Assembly: GCA_964609675.1 (NCBI GenBank)
Contig: CAZSRX010000002.1
Span: 62,001-126,000, forward strand
DNA length: 64,000 bases
Origin: CAZSRX01 sp964609675 [NCBI: uncultured Bacteroidota bacterium]
Lineage (GTDB): Bacteria; CLD3; SB21
Direction of reading: 5' to 3'
Positions 57,865 through 64,000 of the stretch are shown piece by piece; the stretch's first letter is position 1; each line of letters opens with the position of its first letter. The notes beneath the pieces were generated by a model that saw only the letters and a list, made by a program, of their open reading frames with translations, was not told the origin of the DNA and did not search any database. Made by a program: the position numbers and the translations under genes.

Positions 57865-60369
57865 ATGTTAACGCGAATTGTATGGTTACCGCTCTTTTTA
57901 TTGTATGCTTTACCCGCAATGGCCCAGGTCACCGTCAGCGGCAAGGTTATCGACCGGGAAACAAGTGAGCCCCTTGCCTATGTCAACGTTCTAGTGGAAA
58001 ACACGCACTGGGGCACTATCAGTGGCCAGGATGGTCAATTCGTTATCACCGGACTTCCGGCTGGTGAATATACCCTCAGCGCGGGAATGATGGGTTATTA
58101 TATACAAAAACATAAAATCACTGTCCGCGAAACCGAGGATGCCCACCTCAATTTCACCTTGACACCCAGACTCCTGCAGGGCGAGGAGGTCATCATCACG
58201 GCGGCGCGCGCCTCCCGTTACATGCCGGTCACGTTTTCCAATATTTCCAAAGAAGAATTGAAAAACAATTATATCGTTCAGGATGTGCCCGTTCTTCTTG
58301 CGGAACTGCCATCCACGACGTTTTATTCCGAAAACGGAAACGGGATCGGCTATAACTATCTTAATATCCGTGGATTTGACCAGCGGCGTATCGCCGTGAT
58401 GATCAACGGCATTCCGCAGAATGACCCGGAAGACCATAACGTGTATTGGGTTGATTTTCCAGACCTGATCGCCAGCACGGAGGATATTCAGGTGCAACGT
58501 GGCGGCGGAAGCGCTTTTTATGGCACTCCGGCTATCGGCGGCTCGGTCAATATTATCACCAACCAGTTCGCCGACACCCGCCGCACCGTAATCGAAGCCG
58601 GTTACGGCAGTTACAATACTCAGAAGTACAGCCTGACCTACAGTTCCGGCGTCATTGATAACAAATATTCCCTAAACGGGCGTCTGTCGAAAATGACGAG
58701 TGACGGCTACCGCGAGCGTGCGTGGGTGGACTTCAACAGCTACTACTTTAATCTCTCGCGCTATGACCGCAATCTCACGACATCAATCAATGTTTACGGC
58801 GGGCCGATAGCCGATGGGTTGGCGTATAACGGTCTTCCCCGGTTCTACATGAAAGACAAGAAGAACAGAAAAAATAATTGGAGCTACTTTGATGCGGATA
58901 ATGCCTCCAGGACTGTAAATTATTACACCGAACGCCGCAGGCAGGAAGTGGAAAATTTTTCCCAGCCGCATTACGAACTTATTAATAAATGGAAAATCAA
59001 CGCCTACACTACGTTGCATAACACGCTTTTCTATGTCATCGGGCAGGGCTATTTTGACTATGACGGCAGTTGGATCAACTATTACGGCGATGACGTGGTG
59101 CGGCAGTATTTCCGCCTGACCGCCGAAAACGGCTTTGACACGACCGCGAAGGTACCATCCAACACGCTCATCCGCGCATGGGTGGGCAACCGGCAGTTCG
59201 GCTGGCTGCCGCGCGTGGAATGGGAAAAGGGCGCTCATCATTTAACCGTAGGCGGCGAGTTCCGCGTCCACCGGTCCCTCCACTGGGGCAAAATGCTCTG
59301 GGCCGAAAATTTGCCGCCGGACTTTGATCCGGATTACAAATTTTACGAATACCGCGCCGGCAAGAATATCGTATCCGGATATGCGCATCACGTCTGGAAA
59401 ATCAGTCCGGCGTGGAGCGTGATGAGCGACCTGCAGATGGTCTATAACGAATACCGGCTGATCCGCGAAGCATACGCCGATAGACGCTTCCGCGTCCCCT
59501 ATTATTTTCTTAACCCGCGTTTCGGCGTCGCATTCCGACCGTCGGAAACATGGCATTTATACGTGAATTTATCCCATACTTCCCGTGAACCGCGTCTGAC
59601 GAATTTATATGACGCAGCGGGTTCCAGCGTACCGGCGGAATATTCTTCCGACTTCGGCGCAATCCCCTATCCCCAGTTCCACGAAAAATCACCCGGTGTG
59701 TACGATTATTCCCGGCCGCTGGTAAAACCGGAAAAACTTTTCAACATCGAACTCGGCTCCGGTTATGAGATTAAAGATCGGCTTTTACTGAACGCGTCCT
59801 TTTTCTGGATGGACTTTCGGGACGAAATCATCAAAAAAGGAACCACCGACCGTTTTGGTCAGCCGATCACCACCAACGCCGACCGCACACGGCACGCCGG
59901 TCTGGAGTTATCCGGCTCTTATCGCCTGTTACGCGATCTGGAAATTTACGGCAACGGCACTTACAGCCGCAACCGCCTTATCCGATATACCACGGTCGCC
60001 AAAGACACAAACGGCCAATACGTACCGGTGCGTTTAAACGGAAACCCGATTGCCGGCTTTCCTGACCTTATGGGTATGCTCGGCGCAAAGTACCGCTGGA
60101 GAGCCTTTTATGCGAATCTAAACGCCCGTCATGTCGGCGCGTTTTATACCGATAACTTCCGAAACCCGGAACGTAAAGTGCCGGCTTATACCGTCTGCAA
60201 CCTCATGCTGGCCTGGCAAATTCAGAAACCCCTCGGCCTGCAGGCGATGGAATTCCGGCTCCAGATTAATAATCTTTTCAATAATCTATACTTTGCTTCC
60301 GGAGAAAAAGATGAGTTCTTTCCGGCGGCCGAGAGAAACTATATGCTGAGTTGTCAGATAACGATGTGA
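57865..60369 (+). CDS. TonB-dependent receptor, predicted outer-membrane thiamine receptor
   Basis: 834 residues from the ATG at 57865 (AAAGGA seven bases upstream; an in-frame TTG at 57847 lacks that site). Signal peptide TRIVWLPLFLLYALPAMAQ. An N-terminal carboxypeptidase-regulatory-like domain (about 22-105: VTVSGKVIDRETSEPLAYVNV), a plug domain (about 110-225: YNYLNIRGFDQRRIAVMING, IQVQRGGGSAFYGTPAIGG) and a beta barrel to the C-terminus. The TPP riboswitch upstream makes thiamine, or a precursor, the likely ligand. The known TonB/thiamine link in Bacteroidetes supports this, but binding is not shown. Confidence 0.9.
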   Translation: MLTRIVWLPLFLLYALPAMAQVTVSGKVIDRETSEPLAYVNVLVENTHWGTISGQDGQFVITGLPAGEYTLSAGMMGYYIQKHKITVRETEDAHLNFTLTPRLLQGEEVIITAARASRYMPVTFSNISKEELKNNYIVQDVPVLLAELPSTTFYSENGNGIGYNYLNIRGFDQRRIAVMINGIPQNDPEDHNVYWVDFPDLIASTEDIQVQRGGGSAFYGTPAIGGSVNIITNQFADTRRTVIEAGYGSYNTQKYSLTYSSGVIDNKYSLNGRLSKMTSDGYRERAWVDFNSYYFNLSRYDRNLTTSINVYGGPIADGLAYNGLPRFYMKDKKNRKNNWSYFDADNASRTVNYYTERRRQEVENFSQPHYELINKWKINAYTTLHNTLFYVIGQGYFDYDGSWINYYGDDVVRQYFRLTAENGFDTTAKVPSNTLIRAWVGNRQFGWLPRVEWEKGAHHLTVGGEFRVHRSLHWGKMLWAENLPPDFDPDYKFYEYRAGKNIVSGYAHHVWKISPAWSVMSDLQMVYNEYRLIREAYADRRFRVPYYFLNPRFGVAFRPSETWHLYVNLSHTSREPRLTNLYDAAGSSVPAEYSSDFGAIPYPQFHEKSPGVYDYSRPLVKPEKLFNIELGSGYEIKDRLLLNASFFWMDFRDEIIKKGTTDRFGQPITTNADRTRHAGLELSGSYRLLRDLEIYGNGTYSRNRLIRYTTVAKDTNGQYVPVRLNGNPIAGFPDLMGMLGAKYRWRAFYANLNARHVGAFYTDNFRNPERKVPAYTVCNLMLAWQIQKPLGLQAMEFRLQINNLFNNLYFASGEKDEFFPAAERNYMLSCQITM

Positions 60370-60402
60370 AAATTTGAATATAGAATATCACAGAAAATAT
60401 TT

Positions 60403-60708
60403 ATGACCTTTACCGATGAGGTGATTCAACAAGTCTGGGAAAAAGGCCAAGCGGTAGCGCCTTATGACCCCAGATCCTGGCGTAAGGATGATTGCGGCGC
60501 CTGGATGCAGCGCTCGAAATACGGAGACAGAAACTCGCCTTTTGGTTGGGAAATATCCAAACTTTCGCCGGAGGAACCGGATGTCGTTTCTAATTTCCGT
60601 CCCTTGCACTGGAAAAATAATGAACAAATAAACAACGGAAATCTGAAATGCCTGGTTACGGCCAGAGATACAAAAGCCATTGACAATGATATCCCCGATA
60701 GACAATAG
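60403..60708 (+). CDS. Small HNH-like protein, catalytic motif apparently lost
   Basis: 101 residues. Layout resembles a small HNH-type family: VIQQVWEKGQAV, then DPRSWRKDDCGAWMQRSKYG, DRNSPFGWEI and SNFRPLHWKNNEQINNG. In the relatives I recall, the GWEI stretch continues D-H-I, where the His is the catalytic base. Here it reads SKL, so the nuclease is probably inactive. The final N-x-x-H-like region keeps Asn and His (SNFRPLHWKNN). It starts 33 bases after the TonB receptor stop. It is followed by convergent genes. Function unknown; assignment to HNH is moderately sure. Confidence 0.68.
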   Translation: MTFTDEVIQQVWEKGQAVAPYDPRSWRKDDCGAWMQRSKYGDRNSPFGWEISKLSPEEPDVVSNFRPLHWKNNEQINNGNLKCLVTARDTKAIDNDIPDRQ

Positions 60709-60741
60709 TTCTATGTATAGTTTTTGAACGATCGGCAAAAA

Positions 60742-61767
60742 TCATATAAGAAAGGTATGTATCTTTTTTTCCGGAATAATGCGTTTCATCTCTGATAGGA
60801 TGGTATTATAAACCGTTAACCAGAGATCCCTATCGTAGGTAATGATATTGCCTTTTTTAATATAGGAAGCATGAAAAATTTGCGGATTACCGCGGCGGTT
60901 CTTCAAACGATTAAAATAGATTTCCGGCATGCGAAACGGCCCGATATGAATATCATATAGTTTCTCCGAAAAAATTTTATCGTTTAACTGGCGAATAAAT
61001 TCTTCATAGACCATTTGCCATGGATCGGTAATAATCAGCGGATCAATTGCCAGGCGCACATTCCAGCCGGCATGTATGGCCTGAGCGATGTCATCGAGGC
61101 GTTGGCGCAGCGTCGGCGTATTCGGTTCAAAGCGTTCGATAAGCGGCTGGGGCAAAACGCTCCAAGTCAACAGAAAATTATCCGCGGGCTTAATATCCTG
61201 CAACGCACGGAAATTTGTACTCTTCGTCCGTATCTCAAACCGTGCGTTCGGCCAGGCCCCGAAACGTTCTATCCACAATCGGCACAACGGCGCTAGGTTT
61301 TCAAAAGCCATCATATCGCTTTCATAGGATAAGGATATAAAAAATGTCTTTTCTCGTTGGCGATCACACATCCCTGCGACGGCAGAAAAATAATCCTCCG
61401 TATTGACAAACACCAGAATATTCGCCGTCTGATGCATGCCTTGCAGAAAACAATAATCGCAGTGATACAGGCAGTTTCGCATCGGGGATACATAATAGAA
61501 ATCCCCGCCGTCCGGGTTAAGGCAATTATCCGAGGCCGGATAAATAAACCGTTCCCTCTGCACCGCCAGAATAAGTTTCGGGGATTGTTTCTGCAGCCGG
61601 AAATTCTGTCTCGGCCGGTTGAAGACATCCTTATAATGCCGGATTCTTATGACTTCTGATCCGGAAAGCCGTCGCAATAATTGTTCGGCAAGAGGATATC
61701 CGAGCGCTTCCGTTTCGGCGTATAGGTGCGAAAACGGTTTAAACTTCCAGTTTTCTGATGATGCCAT
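60742..61767 (-). CDS. Spore photoproduct lyase-like radical SAM protein
   Basis: 341 residues from the ATG at 61767 (TTG at 61770 also possible). Cluster motif Cys99-x3-Cys103-x2-Cys106 in RNCLYHCDYCFLQG, followed by NILVFVNTEDYF. The TIM barrel and the GPFRMPEIYFNRLK tail match the SPL family. In Bacillus the enzyme repairs spore-specific thymine dimers, but no sign of sporulation is seen here, so another lesion or substrate is likely. Its start lies 29 bases inside the 3' end of the nucleosidase-like gene, so the two should be co-translated. Confidence 0.85.
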   Translation of the reverse strand: MASSENWKFKPFSHLYAETEALGYPLAEQLLRRLSGSEVIRIRHYKDVFNRPRQNFRLQKQSPKLILAVQRERFIYPASDNCLNPDGGDFYYVSPMRNCLYHCDYCFLQGMHQTANILVFVNTEDYFSAVAGMCDRQREKTFFISLSYESDMMAFENLAPLCRLWIERFGAWPNARFEIRTKSTNFRALQDIKPADNFLLTWSVLPQPLIERFEPNTPTLRQRLDDIAQAIHAGWNVRLAIDPLIITDPWQMVYEEFIRQLNDKIFSEKLYDIHIGPFRMPEIYFNRLKNRRGNPQIFHASYIKKGNIITYDRDLWLTVYNTILSEMKRIIPEKKIHTFLI

Positions 61768-62566
61768 CAAGCCGTTTTTTGCTTTCCGTTTTGTTCGCCG
61801 CGGTAAGCCCCAGAAAATTTTTGAGTAAATGCTCAGCGGTTTCGTATTTTTGTTTATATTTCAATACCGCCGCATGAAGACAATGATACTGAGTTTTTGT
61901 GAAATGGAGTTGCCGGCAAAGGGATTTAAGTATATCCGTTTCGCGCGCATTCAATGCCGGCCCTGCTTCCCCGGCAATAAGCTGAGAACGGTTTAAGTAA
62001 TCAAAAAAAGCGGGCAGCGCTTCAGCCACCCACCGGCTGACTTTGTCAGGCGTAACGCCTTGCGGGTCCAGATAATCCGATACAATCTTGAAACAGGAAA
62101 TGCGATGCGGCTCAAAAAATATTTGTGCGCTCGGATAAAATCCTGCGGCTTCCATATCCACAAGCGAATGACCATCCGGCGATTCATGTTTTTGGACCGG
62201 CCGTTCATAGGTTATCAGCGGTTTTTCTTTGAAAGAATGCGCGGTGATTAAATCCGGATAATAATCCTTCCCGGTAGCGGCATCGGTGATTTTATTAATT
62301 AAAAATAACTGGCCGGGAATGTCTTTCGCATCCGATGTACCGCCAATGCCAATTTGCGCGATAAGGTCAGTCGGTTCGGGTTGTCTTAAACCGCAAAGAT
62401 ACGCGGTGGCGGCGGCGCTGAGAATTTTTCCGGCGCCGGAGCGGATCAGTAGTGTTTCATCGGAGCGATAAATTTCAAAGCGGCCATGAGCGTCCTCGCG
62501 CTTCAGGCTCAGGTATTCGACCACAGGCCGGGTTTCCGGCGCCAGCGCGGTGATCACATATATCAT
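61739..62566 (-). CDS. Nucleosidase/phosphorylase-superfamily protein (MTA/SAH nucleosidase-like)
   Basis: 275 residues. PNP_UDP fold motifs: VITALAPETRPVVEYL at the N-terminus, IRSGAGKILSAAATAY, VDMEAAGFYPSA (catalytic region Glu) and KIVSDYLDP (Ser-Asp). The ME and SD pairs needed for nucleoside binding and catalysis are kept. The extra C-terminal 75 residues form helices and are not typical of MTA/SAH nucleosidase. It overlaps folD by four bases (ATGA) and the SPL-like gene by 29 bases. A role in clearing 5'-deoxyadenosine made by radical SAM enzymes is possible, as inference. Futalosine hydrolase is an alternative. Confidence 0.75.
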   Translation of the reverse strand: MIYVITALAPETRPVVEYLSLKREDAHGRFEIYRSDETLLIRSGAGKILSAAATAYLCGLRQPEPTDLIAQIGIGGTSDAKDIPGQLFLINKITDAATGKDYYPDLITAHSFKEKPLITYERPVQKHESPDGHSLVDMEAAGFYPSAQIFFEPHRISCFKIVSDYLDPQGVTPDKVSRWVAEALPAFFDYLNRSQLIAGEAGPALNARETDILKSLCRQLHFTKTQYHCLHAAVLKYKQKYETAEHLLKNFLGLTAANKTESKKRLDGIIRKLEV

Positions 62567-63456
62567 AAATTGTTATTTCGGACCAGCAATTCGGCCGCGC
62601 GGACAGTGTTTTGCATCAGTACCGCAACGGTCATCAATCCAACGCCGCCGGGAACCGGAGTAATCGCCGAGGCGATTTCTTTGACGCTTTCAAAATCCAC
62701 ATCGCCCACCAGACGGGAGCCGGATTGGGCTGACGGATCGTCTATGCGGTTTATGCCGACGTCGATAACAACGGCGCCGGGTTTGACCATGTCTGCGGTA
62801 ATCACACGGGGTTTGCCGACCGCCGCAATCAGGATATCCGCCTGCCGCGTATATTGAGACAGGTCTTTGGCGCCGGTGTGGCAAAGCGTTACAACCGCAT
62901 TGGCGCCTTTGGCTTTCTGAACTAACAGGTTCGCGAGCGGCTTCCCGACGATGTTGCTCCGCCCGACAATCACCGCATGGCGTCCCGCCGGATCGATTTG
63001 ATAATAATGCAGCAGCTCCATTACCCCCGCGGGCGTACAGGGCGCGAATACGGCGTCGCCAAGCATGAGCTGGCCGACATTGTATGGATGAAAGCAGTCC
63101 ACGTCTTTTTCCGGCCTCATGGCGTTGATGATGGTTTTCTCGCTGATATGTTTCGGTAACGGCAGCTGTACTAATATCCCGGAAACACTCGCGTCATGGT
63201 TTAAGCGTTCGATAATTTGCCGTAATTCCTTTTCGCCGGTGGTTTCCGGAAGACGGAGGGTTTCATGCGCAATACCGGTTTCCACGCAGGCTTTTTCCTT
63301 ATTACGGATATATACTTTCGACGCCGGATCCTCGCCGACAAGAACCGCCGTCAACTTCGGATGAATGCCTCGGGTTGCAAGCCCGCGTATTTGATCGCGG
63401 ATTTTTTGTTTCAGACTATCGGAAACGGTCCTGCCGTCTATAATCAGCGCGCTCAA
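62563..63456 (-). CDS. folD: Bifunctional methylenetetrahydrofolate dehydrogenase/cyclohydrolase
   Basis: 297 residues. Interconverts methylene-, methenyl- and formyl-tetrahydrofolate. Motifs: GEDPASKVYIRNKEKAC (catalytic Tyr and Lys), GILVQLPLPKHI, the NADP-site VGRSNIVGKPLANLL and the C-terminal PVPGGVGLMTVAVLMQNT. Start TTG at 63456, behind AGGAG about seven bases upstream. Belongs to the same minus-strand run as the genes on both sides. Confidence 0.96.
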   Translation of the reverse strand: MSALIIDGRTVSDSLKQKIRDQIRGLATRGIHPKLTAVLVGEDPASKVYIRNKEKACVETGIAHETLRLPETTGEKELRQIIERLNHDASVSGILVQLPLPKHISEKTIINAMRPEKDVDCFHPYNVGQLMLGDAVFAPCTPAGVMELLHYYQIDPAGRHAVIVGRSNIVGKPLANLLVQKAKGANAVVTLCHTGAKDLSQYTRQADILIAAVGKPRVITADMVKPGAVVIDVGINRIDDPSAQSGSRLVGDVDFESVKEIASAITPVPGGVGLMTVAVLMQNTVRAAELLVRNNNL

Positions 63457-63476
63457 GAATTTCTCCTATAGATAAT

Positions 63477-64000
63477 TTATTTTTTATCAACCCGGATGCG
63501 TTCCAAATGGACGGTTTTTCCGGTTTCGCTGTCCACTGTAAAGAAAAGCCCATGCAGCTTCGGATCGCCTTCCGAAGACTCAAACTTGGAATTGGTCTGC
63601 ATAATAAACCGGCGGATCGCCTGTTCCTTTTTAATGCCGATAACGCCGTCGTGCGGACCCGTCATACCGACATCGGTGATGTATCCGGTGCCTCCCGGCA
63701 AAATGCGCTCGTCGGCCGTCTGTACATGCGTATGGGTGCCGATAACAATAGTGGCTTTGCCGTCAACGTAATGCGCAAAAGCAATTTTCTCCGCAGAGGC
63801 CTCGGCATGAAAATCCACAATGACTATTTTAGTCTCCCGTCTCAGACGGTCGATTTCCCGCTCGCCGTTGCGGAACGGACAGTCGATATCGTACATAAAT
63901 GTCCGGCCCTGAAGATTTAACACGCCGATGCCAATGCCGCCGTTCAGCGGATACACCACCGAACCCCGGCCTTCATTGCCCGGCGGGTAATTAAACGGCC
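63477..64000 (-). CDS. YmdB-like metallophosphoesterase (TIGR00282 family), N-terminus outside window
   Basis: The frame runs open through the right edge; the visible part is 174 codons. It begins with FNYPPGNEGRGSVVYPLN. Metal and family residues: VDFHAEASAEKIAF, VDGKATIVIGTHTHVQTADE and the terminal GYITDVGMTGPHDGVIG. YmdB-type enzymes hydrolyse 2',3'-cyclic nucleotides. The N-terminal metal-binding part lies outside. It stops 20 bases before the folD TTG. Confidence 0.93.
   Translation of the reverse strand, partial: PFNYPPGNEGRGSVVYPLNGGIGIGVLNLQGRTFMYDIDCPFRNGEREIDRLRRETKIVIVDFHAEASAEKIAFAHYVDGKATIVIGTHTHVQTADERILPGGTGYITDVGMTGPHDGVIGIKKEQAIRRFIMQTNSKFESSEGDPKLHGLFFTVDSETGKTVHLERIRVDKK

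Overview
The window looks like a chromosomal segment of a Gram-negative bacterium of the Fibrobacteres-Chlorobi-Bacteroidetes (FCB) superphylum, probably an uncultured lineage near Calditrichota, KSB1, Marinimicrobia or Ignavibacteria. Three things point there. Two secreted proteins end in the PNPFNP-type C-terminal sorting domain of type IX secretion. Many proteins are lipoproteins or beta-propellers. A TPP-riboswitch-controlled TonB receptor and a PIP-synthase/inositol-phosphate-synthase pair are also present. I cannot name the genus. Base composition is close to even, with an AT-rich island at 28.85-29.2 kb. I saw no rRNA, tRNA, CRISPR array, prophage or transposase gene.

Layout. 1-7.7 kb (minus): a tightly coupled run of homocysteine methyltransferase/MTHFR fusion, UbiA-family prenyltransferase, B12-binding radical SAM protein, DNA ligase LigA and a subtilisin-like protease that runs off the left edge. 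7.9-18.9 kb (minus): gatA, a secreted propeller protein, two secreted or lipoprotein genes, an FHA protein, a TPR lipoprotein, mannose-1-phosphate guanylyltransferase, a small unknown protein and uvrC, with tatA and a terminator upstream. 19.5-24.0 kb (plus): dnaN-recF-DUF721(DciA-like)-gyrB, ending in a strong terminator. 24.1-28.8 kb (minus): an M13 peptidase, a PLP decarboxylase and a peptidoglycan-binding/M23 lipoprotein whose catalytic histidines appear to be replaced.

28.8-30.2 kb is a non-coding island with three 159-bp copies of a miniature element that has perfect 12-bp terminal inverted repeats. 30.2-44.6 kb (minus) is an accessory region: two large type IX-sorted propeller proteins, a CsgG-like protein, a thioredoxin, two interrupted genes (a frameshifted glycosyltransferase and a lipoprotein with an in-frame TGA), an RRM protein and small metabolic genes. 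44.7-51.8 kb (plus): a vWA/CsgG-like lipoprotein, the inositol-phospholipid pair, aroA, a Gfo/Idh/MocA oxidoreductase and an HD hydrolase. 51.8-57.5 kb (minus): a CorC/HlyC protein, an acylating aldehyde dehydrogenase with a possible encapsulation tail, a NUC1 nuclease and a membrane protein. 57.7-60.7 kb (plus): TPP riboswitch, terminator, TonB receptor and an HNH-like small protein. 60.7-64 kb (minus): a YmdB-like phosphodiesterase (cut by the right edge), folD, a nucleosidase-like protein and a spore-photoproduct-lyase-like radical SAM protein.

The best leads are the cloverleaf-like miniature repeat, the LECT2-like M23 lipoprotein, the SPL-nucleosidase pair, the aldehyde dehydrogenase tail (which would imply a microcompartment elsewhere) and the predicted outer-membrane thiamine receptor. 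I found no clear multi-gene system that is wholly new. Seven genes appear to start at TTG behind good Shine-Dalgarno sequences.
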